Counted from the first letter of the stretch, positions 36,113 through 45,038 are shown. The stretch is DNA of 64,000 bases from Bacillus subtilis (GCF_008764245.1 NZ_VTQV01000010.1:32649-96648), one strand, 5' to 3'. The notes: a model not told the origin generated them from the sequence alone. Numbers and translations: made by a program.

Positions 36113-37549
36113 TTATGAATCTGAAACAATTTCAAAAACAGTACCTTGGTTAAAATCAGTCACTTTCATAGAGCCATAAACCCCTAAGAATAATCTGGTT
36201 TGATCCAGATTCGTTCCCAGACTGACATAATAAGCTGATTGGGAACCAAAATGATAATCGGTTTTCATCACACTAAAATCATTTAGTTTACCATCTGTTC
36301 TTACCCTGGTATAAGCTAAAACCCCTCTAACTGGAGATTGAGATTCTTCGTGCCGGGCAAGATCGGTAAACACAACGCTTCCTGTTAAATCGGAGATTCC
36401 ATTCCCCATATAGGCCTGCACACCTGTAAGGGCAGTTCCTCCAAATTTATCGGGTCGGGGATCTTTGTGATAATAACTAGTTAAAGGCTGAAGACGCCTC
36501 GCTGAAGTTTTTACTGCCTCATTGTAATAAGCCATTGTTTTCTCATCCAAAGTCGGATTGGATGAGCAGCCCCTTATAGTTGAAGTAGGAAAAGCACCTT
36601 CCCACCCGCGCCAGCCGAAGTTAATAAATCCCTCTTGGTCAGGTTCAGATTTTAGTAAAGAAGATTGAATAAGCTGAGTAACCGGGATTGGTTGATAATA
36701 AACGAATGAAAAAATCGACTCTACCATATCCTGTCCAACATTTCCCACATATTTGATATATTGATTATTCACCCTTTGAAATGTAATGCCTGGTATATTG
36801 CGAACCCCTTTGGCAATGACCGTAAGTGTTTCCTGAATCGTTACGGGAAGTTCATTAAAACGTGTGACAACGGGTGGATGATAGATAAATGTATCCTTAC
36901 TTACATCAATTTCAATTATTTTACCAGCGATTTCCATGTCGTCCTGGCTTAAATTAAATGGATCATAGCCTGCTCCACCATCTCCGGTTGTTAAAACAAG
37001 TCTTCCGGTTTCAGGTGAAAAGTTTAAGCTATTGACACCATTATGATTAAAAAATGGTCTTCTTAAATTAAGTAATGTCCGTCGTTTTCGGGAGTGACCA
37101 TTCGGTTGTAAAATCCATTCTTCAACGGTATCAATATGATCATATTGGGTTTCTCTATTGACCCACCTTAGGTTTAAAGTTTGAGGATCACACGGGTTAG
37201 GCTTAAAACGTTCGGAAAGAGCACCTGGACCTTGTGTTCCAGCTACTGAATAATGAAGATAAAACAGACCGTTATAATAAAATTGGGGATGAAATGCTAG
37301 TCCTACCAATCCCCGTTCATCATATCCACGACCAGAAACACCTTCTTCAGAGGCACCTAGTTTTATGACCCGCGAGCGTATATCTAAAAACGTCCGTATA
37401 TCTCCGTTTCCTATGTAGAAGATCTCTCCCACCTGGGTTGCCATAAATAATCTTTCAATGGAGTCACCCGGGGGTATAGTTGTTTTCAAAACGGTGGGTA
37501 AATTTATCTTACTTACAATGGGCCGTAAACGAACCTTAACTTTTTTCAA
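36113..37549 (-). CDS. PQQ-type glucose/sorbosone dehydrogenase-like beta-propeller
   Basis: A 478-aa protein with the soluble quinoprotein dehydrogenase fold: LFMATQVGEIFYI, DERGLVGLAFHPQF near residue 80 and LVLTTGDGGAGYDP near 195 are hallmark blade motifs of GSDH/HHIP-like proteins. Family members oxidise sugars with PQQ in the periplasm or outside the cell, but here no signal peptide is visible; the N-terminus is MKKVKVRLRPIVSKINLPT. It starts at a TTG with AAGGGGG upstream. Gram-positive hosts rarely make PQQ, so the real cofactor and role are open. Confidence 0.8.
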   Translation of the reverse strand: MKKVKVRLRPIVSKINLPTVLKTTIPPGDSIERLFMATQVGEIFYIGNGDIRTFLDIRSRVIKLGASEEGVSGRGYDERGLVGLAFHPQFYYNGLFYLHYSVAGTQGPGALSERFKPNPCDPQTLNLRWVNRETQYDHIDTVEEWILQPNGHSRKRRTLLNLRRPFFNHNGVNSLNFSPETGRLVLTTGDGGAGYDPFNLSQDDMEIAGKIIEIDVSKDTFIYHPPVVTRFNELPVTIQETLTVIAKGVRNIPGITFQRVNNQYIKYVGNVGQDMVESIFSFVYYQPIPVTQLIQSSLLKSEPDQEGFINFGWRGWEGAFPTSTIRGCSSNPTLDEKTMAYYNEAVKTSARRLQPLTSYYHKDPRPDKFGGTALTGVQAYMGNGISDLTGSVVFTDLARHEESQSPVRGVLAYTRVRTDGKLNDFSVMKTDYHFGSQSAYYVSLGTNLDQTRLFLGVYGSMKVTDFNQGTVFEIVSDS

Positions 37550-38019
37550 CTAACTGTACACCCCCTTCGTATTGTTTTCTTTTATAAGAATATGATAAGA
37601 ATTGTTCATTTAGTATTAAATGGGGGGAATTGCAGAAAGATTTTAACGCTTTTCACAAGTAGATCGCATCCTCTTGATAAACGTATCGTAAGTACGGTGT
37701 TCGTCTTTCTTACATAACGGAAGATCAAAAAAGCGATGGCTCTTGCAGAAAAACATATTTTAGTAGGCAATAAGGAGCCCCGAGAACTAAAAAAGAAAAA
37801 TGTCATTCAAATCGGCAATTAAGAATAGGATTGGAACCTTGGATGTAAGCGAAAGGGCGCATGATGACGATCTCACAAAACACAGACAAAACGAAGAACG
37901 ATGCTCACGGAGATGAAAAGGAAAGTTCTACAGCGTTCCGACACAATTAGCGAAGGGGGTTGAGAGTTGAGTGCCGGTGCCGGTCGTGGTACCTTATGTT
38001 AAGAGGGAGGTGAAATCTA
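37550..38019. other. Intergenic stretch with possible relics
   Basis: No convincing gene. A short frame near 37,730-37,821 reads AMALAEKHILVGNKEPRELK before a stop and could be a relic. The last 30 bases hold the ribosome binding site of the following DUF624 gene. Confidence 0.4.
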
Positions 38020-38676
38020 GTGAGAAATGCAAGTTCTAGCAGTACGATGGATGGGATTAGCAATTTGTTTGAGTGGATCGCAAAGTTAGCTTATCTTAAT
38101 CTCTTGTGGATTTTGTTTTCAGTTGTAGGTCTTGGTGTTCTAGGAGTAGGTCCAGCAACCGTGAGTGTGTTTACAGTAATTCGACAATGGTTGTACAGTG
38201 ATGGAGACTTTTCAATTTGGAAGACATTTTTGGAAACGTATCGTCAAGAATTTTGGCGGGCAAATGGTCTTACGCTCCTTATTGTCCCTGTTTGTCTCTT
38301 TATTTTTGTTGACTTTGCGGTTATTCGTACGCTACCAACAAGTTTTCTAATTGACTTTATCGTATTTCCTGCAGTGATTATTCTTACATTCATCACGATA
38401 GTTGCCATAAGCTACTTGTTTGCGACATATGTTCATTTTAATGTCCCTTTTTGGGTCAATGTTAAATATGCATTGCTTATTGCCGGTTTGTACCCGTTAT
38501 CAAGCCTATTCATATTGGCAGGGCTGTTTATATTTGCAATGATCGCTTTTATTATACCAGCTATTATTCCATTTTATGCAGTGAGTGTACCGGCCTTCAT
38601 CATACAAACAAGCGCATTAAGAGCATTTCGGAAGCTGGCTTCCCAACAAAAAGTGATGAGTGATCCAAAACGTTAA
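38020..38676 (+). CDS. DUF624 (YesL-like) membrane protein
   Basis: A 218-aa membrane protein with five or six helices. The DUF624 signature KLAYLNLLWILFSVVGLGVL, then GPATVSVF, is near residue 25, aligning well with the copy at 30,169. It begins at a GTG with GAGGGAGG upstream. It comes before a LacI-regulated importer operon, the usual context for this uncharacterised family. Confidence 0.88.
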   Translation: MRNASSSSTMDGISNLFEWIAKLAYLNLLWILFSVVGLGVLGVGPATVSVFTVIRQWLYSDGDFSIWKTFLETYRQEFWRANGLTLLIVPVCLFIFVDFAVIRTLPTSFLIDFIVFPAVIILTFITIVAISYLFATYVHFNVPFWVNVKYALLIAGLYPLSSLFILAGLFIFAMIAFIIPAIIPFYAVSVPAFIIQTSALRAFRKLASQQKVMSDPKR

Positions 38677-38703
38677 ACATCATCAGTGAGAGGGGTTACT
38701 CTT

Positions 38704-38814
38704 ATGAAAAACATAAACAAAGATATAAAAGCTGAATGGTCAAATAGCCGTAGCAAATTCGCAAAAAAGTTAGTGTTGATATTGTCGAAAGAAGCTGAAG
38801 TATTGGATGAATAG
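38704..38814 (+). CDS. Small hypothetical protein (36 aa)
   Basis: MKNINKDIKAEWSNSRSKFA followed by KKLVLILSKEAEVLDE. It starts 27 nt after the DUF624 gene with GAGAGGGG upstream of ATG. No membrane segment; helical and basic in the middle. It could be a real leaderless microprotein of the operon or a chance frame. Confidence 0.35.
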   Translation: MKNINKDIKAEWSNSRSKFAKKLVLILSKEAEVLDE

Positions 38815-38913
38815 AATATTATTCCATTTTCAGCCTTTTCGATGAACTTTGCTTCATAGTTAGCCGCCCAATAATGTGAGTTAAGAAAATTATAAAATCG
38901 GCAAAATAAAGAA

Positions 38914-38960
38914 TTGACAAAAGAGGGCTTTCAGCATATATTAAATGTAAAGCGCTTTAC
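38914..38960 (+). promoter_or_regulatory. Promoter and operator of the LacI gene
   Basis: TTGACA (38,914-38,919), a 17-bp spacer and TATATT (38,937-38,942), then the perfect palindrome GTAAAGCGCTTTAC (38,947-38,960) over the start region. The same palindrome, extended to 16 bp, occurs at 40,054 before the receptor gene, indicating one regulator for both. Confidence 0.82.
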
Positions 38961-38974
38961 TCATGGGGGAATTT

Positions 38975-39997
38975 ATGACTACTATTTATGATATTGCTAA
39001 AAAATCAGGTTATTCCATCACAACTGTATCTAAAGTATTAAATCATCATCCTAATGTTAGTAAGAGAGCTAAGGAAAAAGTATTAGCTGCTGTCGAAGAA
39101 TTAAACTATATGCCCAACTCTACTGCTAGAACGCTAGCTACAAAGAAGTCTTGGATGATCGGTGTTGTATTTAATGAACATTTAGACATCGGAATCGCCC
39201 ATCCGTTTTTTGGTCAAGTGATTGAAGGAGCTAAGAAACACCTTGAATTTTATAATTATGATTTATTGCTTGTCTCTAGAAATCTAGACACTAAACGCTC
39301 TTATTCTGATCATTTGCTTCGTCGTGGGGTGGATGGAGTCATTGTGATTAACCTATCACCCGACGATAAAGAAGTAAAAAAAATTCACGAGGCCTCCATA
39401 CCAGCTGTTTATATTGATATGGCGCTTGAAAAGGCTAATATAGTTCAAAGTGACAATGTTCAGGGGAGTATGCTTGCGGTTGATTATTTATATGAATTGG
39501 GGCATAGGAAAATTGCTCATATTGCAGGAAATTCATCTACCTTTGTGGCTAGAGAACGAATACTAGGTTATCAACAGGCGATGGGGAAATATAGCTTGCC
39601 GATTCCTGATGGCTATATAGTTGATGGTGGCTACTATGCCTCTGAAGGTGGACGAAAGGCAATGGTCCAATTACTAGCGCATACAGAACGACCTACAGCT
39701 GTCTTTGTTTCTGGAGATTATATGGCAATTGGGGCAATGGAGGCTGTGAAGGATGCAAGATTAAGGATTCCTGAAGACATTTCGATCGTAGGGTTTGATG
39801 ATATTTCGGTCGCGAAGTATACCGCTCCACCTTTGACGACAGTCAGGCAAGAAAAGGAATTGATTGGCCGGCAAGCTGCTATGTTATTGCTCGATGAAAT
39901 CAATGGGCTTTTAAAAGGACCTTTAGCAAGAAAGATCCCTGTGCGATTGGTTAGGCGAGGTTCTTGTATACAGATGAGTGGAATATCGAACACATAA
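38975..39997 (+). CDS. LacI-family regulator
   Basis: A 340-aa repressor with HTH MTTIYDIAKKSGYSITTVSK, hinge near residue 50 (NSTARTLATKKS) and a PBP-like effector domain (IGVVFNEHLDIGIAHPFFG, GDYMAIGAM). I prefer the ATG at 38,975, which gives a canonical N-terminus; an in-frame ATG at 38,963 would add four residues. Palindromes at 38,947 and 40,054 indicate autoregulation and control of the downstream importer. The effector is probably a transported sugar. Confidence 0.88.
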   Translation: MTTIYDIAKKSGYSITTVSKVLNHHPNVSKRAKEKVLAAVEELNYMPNSTARTLATKKSWMIGVVFNEHLDIGIAHPFFGQVIEGAKKHLEFYNYDLLLVSRNLDTKRSYSDHLLRRGVDGVIVINLSPDDKEVKKIHEASIPAVYIDMALEKANIVQSDNVQGSMLAVDYLYELGHRKIAHIAGNSSTFVARERILGYQQAMGKYSLPIPDGYIVDGGYYASEGGRKAMVQLLAHTERPTAVFVSGDYMAIGAMEAVKDARLRIPEDISIVGFDDISVAKYTAPPLTTVRQEKELIGRQAAMLLLDEINGLLKGPLARKIPVRLVRRGSCIQMSGISNT

Positions 39998-40018
39998 TGG
40001 AAAATGATAAAATTCCCC

Positions 40019-40044
40019 CTTCTCTTCATAGAGAAGAATTTTTT
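40019..40044 (+). terminator. Small terminator after the LacI gene
   Basis: CTTCTC-TTCATA-GAGAAG followed by AATTTTTT. It directly precedes the -10-like TACAAT (40,043-40,048) of the next operon. Confidence 0.6.
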
Positions 40045-40053
40045 ACAATAGAA

Positions 40054-40069
40054 TGTAAAGCGCTTTACA
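40054..40069 (+). promoter_or_regulatory. LacI operator of the importer operon
   Basis: TGTAAAGCGCTTTACA is a perfect 16-bp palindrome immediately after TACAAT (40,043-40,048). It is one base longer in each half than a CcpA cre, and identical in its core to the operator before the LacI gene. Confidence 0.8.
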
Positions 40070-40125
40070 GATAAATAAGGTAGTAAGAAAGTTCGATTTA
40101 TTGAAAGATTCATTGATATAACAAA

Positions 40126-40156
40126 CTATTAAAAAAGGTTTTCTACCTTTTTTATA
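40126..40156 (+). promoter_or_regulatory. Terminator-like hairpin in the leader of the receptor gene
   Basis: CTATTAAAAAAGGT-TTTCT-ACCTTTTTTATAG, positioned between operator and receptor gene. It could attenuate transcription or protect the 5' end. Confidence 0.5.
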
Positions 40157-40188
40157 GAAAAACCGCTTTCCAAAAAGGAGGAAATATA

Positions 40189-41496
40189 GTGAAAAAATTA
40201 TTCATGATTGCAGCTGTAGCAAGTGTGATAGCGCTATTAGGTGCTTGTTCAGGTAAAAAGGCTGATTTAACGGTAACTTCTTTTACAGACGAGCTACAGG
40301 ATGTCATTGATGTATTTGAAGAGAAATATGATGTAACCGTGGATTTGCAAATTATTCCAACAGAGAACTATACGACAACACTTCGTCCATCATTAGAAAG
40401 TGGAAAAGGTGCACCTGATATCTTCACGGGAGAAATTGTATACTTAAAGGATTGGGTTGAACAAGACTATTGGGAAACATTATCTCAAGATCCTTATAAT
40501 GTCCAAGACTGGGAATCTGACTATATGGATTATGTGTTTGATTTAGGGAAGAACGAGGATGGTGAAGTCAAGGCGGTTTCTTGGCAAACAACGCCGGGGG
40601 GAATCTACTATCGGCGTAGTATTGCCAAAGAAGTGTTAGGGACAGATGACCCTGAGGAGATTGGAAAGCGCTTTTCAACAATGGAAGGATTAATGGAAGT
40701 AGCAGAGGAAATGAAAGCTAATAATTATCGTTTATTTCCTGACGAAGGTTCCATTCAACCTTATACAGATGGCCAAGATCCGCAACCATGGGTAAATGAG
40801 AATAATGAACTAGTGATGACAGAAGCTAGATTATCCTATTTTGATTATGCGAAGGAATTTCGTGATAAAAAATACACGGCTCTTGCTCCCGCCTGGTCGC
40901 CTGCTTGGTATGAATCATTTAATGGACCAATCAGCTACAACAAAGGTTGGGATGAAATTGAAGAAGATGAAAAGGATTCAGATAAAACAGAAGTCTTTGC
41001 TGTATCCTTACCAACATGGGGATTACATTCTGTACTGAAGGAACATGCTACGGAAACTGCCGGGGATTGGGCAGTGACAAATGGGCCAACACCTTATTTC
41101 CAAGGTGGAACGTGGATTGGAATGTATAAAGACTCTAAAAATAAGGATTTAGCCTTTAAATTCATCGAAATGCTTGTTCACGATGAGGACTTTTTGGAAG
41201 ATTGGGTTAAGGAAACAGGTGATGTTCTTTCCTATCTTCCTGTAACAGAAAAAGTGAAAGGCGATTTCTCAGACGAGTTTTTAGCTGGACAAAACAACTA
41301 TGAATTCTTCCTGGAGGAAGCTGAGAAAATTGATGCAAGTATCATCACAAAATATGATCAATCAATTGGTGATCTGTTTGGAACCGAGGTTGGTAATTAT
41401 GTTGAAGGAAAGACTACGAAGGAAGAAGCTATTAAAGAGTTTTACAAGCAAGTAAAAAATGCTTATCCCGATATCAAGGTACCTGATGAAAAATAA
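40189..41496 (+). CDS. ABC importer solute-binding lipoprotein
   Basis: A 435-aa CUT1 receptor with lipobox ALLGAC (Cys20) and then KADLTVTSFTDELQDVIDVF, a typical start of the first lobe. GAPDIFTGEIVYLKDWV and the TPYFQGGTWIGMYKDSKN hinge region fit sugar receptors. GTG start with AAAAAGGAGG upstream. It is under the LacI operator and is followed by two permeases. No enzyme gene in this operon reveals the sugar. Confidence 0.9.
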   Translation: MKKLFMIAAVASVIALLGACSGKKADLTVTSFTDELQDVIDVFEEKYDVTVDLQIIPTENYTTTLRPSLESGKGAPDIFTGEIVYLKDWVEQDYWETLSQDPYNVQDWESDYMDYVFDLGKNEDGEVKAVSWQTTPGGIYYRRSIAKEVLGTDDPEEIGKRFSTMEGLMEVAEEMKANNYRLFPDEGSIQPYTDGQDPQPWVNENNELVMTEARLSYFDYAKEFRDKKYTALAPAWSPAWYESFNGPISYNKGWDEIEEDEKDSDKTEVFAVSLPTWGLHSVLKEHATETAGDWAVTNGPTPYFQGGTWIGMYKDSKNKDLAFKFIEMLVHDEDFLEDWVKETGDVLSYLPVTEKVKGDFSDEFLAGQNNYEFFLEEAEKIDASIITKYDQSIGDLFGTEVGNYVEGKTTKEEAIKEFYKQVKNAYPDIKVPDEK

Positions 41497-41503
41497 TCAA
41501 ATT

Positions 41504-41555
41504 TAAAGAGAGGGGGAGGAAACAGGTTGACCTGTAAGACCCCCCATCTCTTTTA
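41504..41555 (+). other. Large hairpin between receptor and permease genes
   Basis: AAAGAGAGGGGG pairs with CCCCCCATCTCTTTT; an inner stem ACAGGT/ACCTGT makes a two-storey structure ending in TTTT. It is probably a partial terminator that lowers permease synthesis relative to the receptor. Confidence 0.75.
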
Positions 41556-41574
41556 TTAAGGAAGGGGAAAGAGC

Positions 41575-42468
41575 ATGATTAAGGATAATAAAAATGCATT
41601 TCTATTTATGTTCCCATTCGTTTTTGTCTTTTTGGTCTTTAATATTTACCCAATTCTTTTAACCTTTTATTATAGTTTGACCGATTATACTGGGATGGGT
41701 GGGATTGGAAACGCTAATTTCATTGGGGTTGAGAATTATGCCCGTCTAATTGGTGACGGTTATTTCTATAGTGCTTTAGGGAATACTTTAAAAATTTGGG
41801 GACTTAATTTTATCGTTCAAATGGGGATTGCGCTTGGCCTTGCGCTATTGTTCTCTGATATTCGCTTGAAGTTAAAAGGTGTTGGCCTATTTCGCGCGTT
41901 ATTTTACTTACCAAACATTATTACAATCGCGTCCGTTGCCTTGCTTTTTAATATATTATTAGATTGGAACTACGGAGCATTAAACCAGATGTTATTAAGT
42001 TTAGGAATTATTGATTCGCCGATAAATTGGTTAAATAATCCAACATATGCGCAATCCTGGGTTGCCTTAATCGGTGCATGGATGTGGTTCGGGAATTCAT
42101 TCATTATCTTGCTTGCAGGAATCTCTGGGATTTCGAAAGATTACTATGAGGCTGCCTTAATTGATGGGGCTAATTGGTGGCAATCTTTTACGAATGTAAC
42201 ATTGCCCCAACTAAAACCAGTGTTATTGTATGTATTGATTACCTCTATCATTGGTGGATTACAAATCTTTGATTTACCGATGTTGTTGACAGATACCCGA
42301 GGTGCACCAGACGGCGCATTGAACACTATGGTTCTCTATTTATATAATCAATCCTTCAAGTACAATAACTTCGGTTATGGTTCGGCCATTGCCTATGGAT
42401 TATTTATTATTACGGTTATTTTCTCAGCCGTTACCTTCCGTTCCATGTACCGTAAAAATGCAAGTTAG
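41575..42468 (+). CDS. ABC sugar importer permease (MalF-type)
   Basis: A 297-aa CUT1 permease with six membrane segments. The EAA loop YEAALIDGANWWQSFT is near residue 192. GGAAGGGG site before ATG. It pairs with the permease at 42,480. Confidence 0.9.
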   Translation: MIKDNKNAFLFMFPFVFVFLVFNIYPILLTFYYSLTDYTGMGGIGNANFIGVENYARLIGDGYFYSALGNTLKIWGLNFIVQMGIALGLALLFSDIRLKLKGVGLFRALFYLPNIITIASVALLFNILLDWNYGALNQMLLSLGIIDSPINWLNNPTYAQSWVALIGAWMWFGNSFIILLAGISGISKDYYEAALIDGANWWQSFTNVTLPQLKPVLLYVLITSIIGGLQIFDLPMLLTDTRGAPDGALNTMVLYLYNQSFKYNNFGYGSAIAYGLFIITVIFSAVTFRSMYRKNAS

Positions 42469-42479
42469 GGGTGAATTCA

Positions 42480-43307
42480 GTGAATAAAATCAAAACAGCT
42501 AAGGTCTTTATTTATGCTGCGTTAATCATCTTGTTGATCATTTGTTTTATCCCATTTTATATGATGATCATTAATGCGACAAGAACGAACTCGGAAATAT
42601 TGCAGGGATTCTCAATGATTCCTGGAGCCGCCATATTCGATAACTACCAAGTTCTTACCCAATATGTTGACGTATGGAGAGGATTTCTCAATAGTTTAAT
42701 CGTTGCGATTTCGGTGACAGTTTTAAACGCGTATTTCTCCGCTTTAACAGCGTATGCATTTTTGGTCTATAAATTTCGTTTTAAGAATGCTATATTTGTG
42801 GCATTTATCGTCATGATGATGGTACCAGGGCAGTTAGGATTACTTGGTCTTTATGATCTTAGTAATGCACTAGGTATGCTAGACACATACTTCCCGTTAA
42901 TTATTCCAGCGATTGCGGCACCATTTACAGTCTTCTTTTTCCGCCAATACATGGTGACGACAATGCCACTTTCGCTTTTAGAAGCGGGGCGAATTGATGG
43001 AGCTACTGAAATTCATATGTTCCATCGAATTGTATTGCCAATTCTTATGCCGGCGATTGCAACAATGGGGATCTTTACCTTTATTGGTTCATGGAATAAC
43101 TATATTACGCCACTCGTTATTTTACGATCCCCAGACTTGTTTACACTGCCGGTGATGATGGGGGCACTCCGTGGCTCACCAGTTGCCATGAATTTAGGTG
43201 CAATGTATCTAGGGATCGCCATCTCAGTTGTACCGATTATGATTGCGTTCATCTTCCTTTCCCGCTACATTATCAACAGTATTTCAGCCGGGGCAGTAAA
43301 AGAGTAA
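42480..43307 (+). CDS. ABC sugar importer permease (MalG-type)
   Basis: A 275-aa CUT1 permease; EAA loop LEAGRIDGATEIHMFH near residue 170; C-terminus RYIINSISAGAVKE. The GTG at 42,480 has AGGGGTG six bases upstream, so I prefer it to the in-frame GTG at 42,471. It starts 11 nt after the first permease. Confidence 0.9.
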   Translation: MNKIKTAKVFIYAALIILLIICFIPFYMMIINATRTNSEILQGFSMIPGAAIFDNYQVLTQYVDVWRGFLNSLIVAISVTVLNAYFSALTAYAFLVYKFRFKNAIFVAFIVMMMVPGQLGLLGLYDLSNALGMLDTYFPLIIPAIAAPFTVFFFRQYMVTTMPLSLLEAGRIDGATEIHMFHRIVLPILMPAIATMGIFTFIGSWNNYITPLVILRSPDLFTLPVMMGALRGSPVAMNLGAMYLGIAISVVPIMIAFIFLSRYIINSISAGAVKE

Positions 43308-43437
43308 TTTGAAAATCCTTTGGATGCGCTAAGTAAATTAGTCGATCGGATAAATTCTTGTAAAACCACAAGATAGAAACCGTATTTTAATGTCAATATC
43401 TAACTTTTACAGCAAAAAACAATGAAAATAGCCTAGG

Positions 43438-43470
43438 AACCTAGTAAATACTGGTTTCTAGGTTGTTTTT
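43438..43470 (+). terminator. Terminator after the LacI-regulated importer operon
   Basis: AACCTAG-(13 nt)-CTAGGTT followed by GTTTTT, 130 nt beyond the last permease. Confidence 0.75.
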
Positions 43471-43590
43471 CTTTGTTAGAACATTTTTTCGAGAAAATGG
43501 TACATGTGCAAAATTCAATCTAGATCCACTTTGGAGTCTAAAACTAATTAAAAAGAGCGGGCCATCTTAATCAAAATATAATTCCCCTAA

Positions 43591-43620
43591 TTGACTTATA
43601 ACCAATATATTTACTATAAT
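43591..43620 (+). promoter_or_regulatory. Promoter of the DUF3990 gene pair
   Basis: TTGACT (43,591-43,596), an 18-bp spacer and TATAAT (43,615-43,620), 20 nt before the ATG at 43,641. Confidence 0.7.
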
Positions 43621-43640
43621 AAAGAAAAAAGGACATATCT

Positions 43641-44237
43641 ATGGTTTCTCCTATTGTTCTATCTAAAAACTTTAGTCAATTTTCAAAAGTTCTATATCAC
43701 GGAACGACATCCAGTAAATATGAATCACTTCGAGCCGGAGTTAATATTTCCTTCTGTGAGGAATTTACTGACTTTGGAAAGGGTTTCTATTTAACTTCCA
43801 ATTTTCTACAAGCAAGTAGACATGCGGATAAACGTTCAGGGAATAAGGAAGAATCAATAGTTTTTGTTTATGATCTCGATATACAAGGTTTAAAACAGTT
43901 ATATCAAGGGTATATACTGAATAAAATGGATGTAGAATGGGCAAAATTTATTTATAACAACCGATCTCGAAAGACTAATTTTACCCATAACTTTGACTAT
44001 GTGTTAGGTGGAGTCGCCGATGGAGCAATTTTTGACCTTGTAAAAGCCGTTGATTTGGGTCTTGATATTAAAGACTTTTATGAGGAAATTGCCAAATACG
44101 GGACTTATGATCAATTATCTATACACAATCAAGATATATTTAAATACAATGTAATCAAATACTCAAAGGTGGTGAAAGCATATGCAAGAAATGAATCGTA
44201 TGACCAAAGAAGGATTAATGTCATTTCTGAAATTTGA
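43641..44237 (+). CDS. DUF3990 protein, ADP-ribosyltransferase-like, putative toxin
   Basis: A 198-aa soluble protein. The N-terminus carries VLYHGTTSS (Y19-H20-G21-T22) and FTDFGKGFYLTSNFLQASRHA with its Tyr at 50, the H-Y type NAD-binding motifs of ADP-ribosyltransferase-fold families such as DUF3990. The C-terminal DQLSIHNQDIF resembles the third motif region. It has its own promoter, and the gene overlaps the next reading frame by 56 nt. DUF3990 genes commonly stand beside small partner genes and are suspected toxins; that role is inference here. Confidence 0.72.
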   Translation: MVSPIVLSKNFSQFSKVLYHGTTSSKYESLRAGVNISFCEEFTDFGKGFYLTSNFLQASRHADKRSGNKEESIVFVYDLDIQGLKQLYQGYILNKMDVEWAKFIYNNRSRKTNFTHNFDYVLGGVADGAIFDLVKAVDLGLDIKDFYEEIAKYGTYDQLSIHNQDIFKYNVIKYSKVVKAYARNESYDQRRINVISEI

Positions 44238-44475
44238 GCATGAAAACGGCTATCCTTCCTTTAGAACTGAAATTGCACAGGTGTTACATGAAAGGTATAA
44301 TGTTGGCCTTCAAAAGGCAGAGGAACTTGTATGGAATGATTTTATTGGTGAAAAAATAACCGAAGATATTGAGTGGTCGCAGCATATGGGGCCAAACTAT
44401 TGGGCAAAATTCATTTTAGCCAATTGTAAGGATGCTTTACCCAAAAGAACAGGACGTTTAGTTCCGCAATATTAA
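44182..44475 (+). CDS. Small partner protein overlapping the DUF3990 gene, putative antitoxin
   Basis: A 97-aa protein (MQEMNRMTKEGLMSFLKFEH at the start; later IEWSQHMGPNYWAKFI). The ATG at 44,182 has AAGGTGG eight bases upstream, inside the end of the preceding gene, so translation is likely coupled. The frame ends at a good terminator. I recognise no family. The predicted helical N-terminal half and the two-gene arrangement suggest an antitoxin or immunity partner (inference). Confidence 0.65.
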   Translation: MQEMNRMTKEGLMSFLKFEHENGYPSFRTEIAQVLHERYNVGLQKAEELVWNDFIGEKITEDIEWSQHMGPNYWAKFILANCKDALPKRTGRLVPQY

Positions 44476-44517
44476 AAGAGCCCCTTTTTGTATTTTACTA
44501 CTTAATGGGGCTTTTTT
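44474..44517 (+). terminator. Terminator of the DUF3990 gene pair
   Basis: AAAAGAGCCCC pairs with GGGGCTTTTTT around a 22-nt loop, overlapping the stop codon of the partner gene. Confidence 0.85.
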
Positions 44518-44780
44518 GTGCCAATCGAGAACACCTTAGGTATATGCCAAGTTCATCACTAAGTGCCGGCTTCTGATACAATTCAGTCAGGATGATAATC
44601 GCTATTTACTTTAAGAGCCTCTGCCAAAATGCTATATCCCTTGAAACAGGAAGCAAAAAGCCAATTAAGGGTTGTTGCTTTATTCCGCAAAAGAAAGGGG
44701 ACATTTGTAAGAACACTATGACAAATCTAAAAGTGGGGATAGGTTTTTGGTAGTGCCAAAGTCTAAAATTCCTCCTTCTA

Positions 44781-45038
44781 ATGAAGTTGTTGCCAAGGAA
44801 CATTATTTCCTTAATGCAAGGGGCGATGGATGTTGAAGTTTCCGTATTGCTTGATGCAATGGGTGACTATAAAGAAGAGAAATATAGCAATTATTCTTTT
44901 TATGTTGGGGAGATTGAGGAGCTTCCTGTTGTTGTGTCAAGAACAGAGGTGGGCATGGTCAATGCAGCCGCATCGACCACACTATTAATTGAAAAATATT
45001 ATCCAAAAGCGATTATTAACCAAGGAACAGCTGGCTAA
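44781..45038 (+). pseudogene. mtnN: MTA/SAH nucleosidase N-terminal fragment
   Basis: From about 44,820 the frame reads GAMDVEVSVLLDAMGDYKEE, VVVSRTEVGMVNAAAST and ending AIINQGTAG, the N-terminal third of 5'-methylthioadenosine/S-adenosylhomocysteine nucleosidase (MtnN/Pfs). The native start region before GAMD is replaced by unrelated sequence, and the frame stops at 45,038 where the convergent regulator gene begins. About 150 residues, including the catalytic Asp region, are missing. A chromosomal full copy is presumably elsewhere. Confidence 0.75.
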
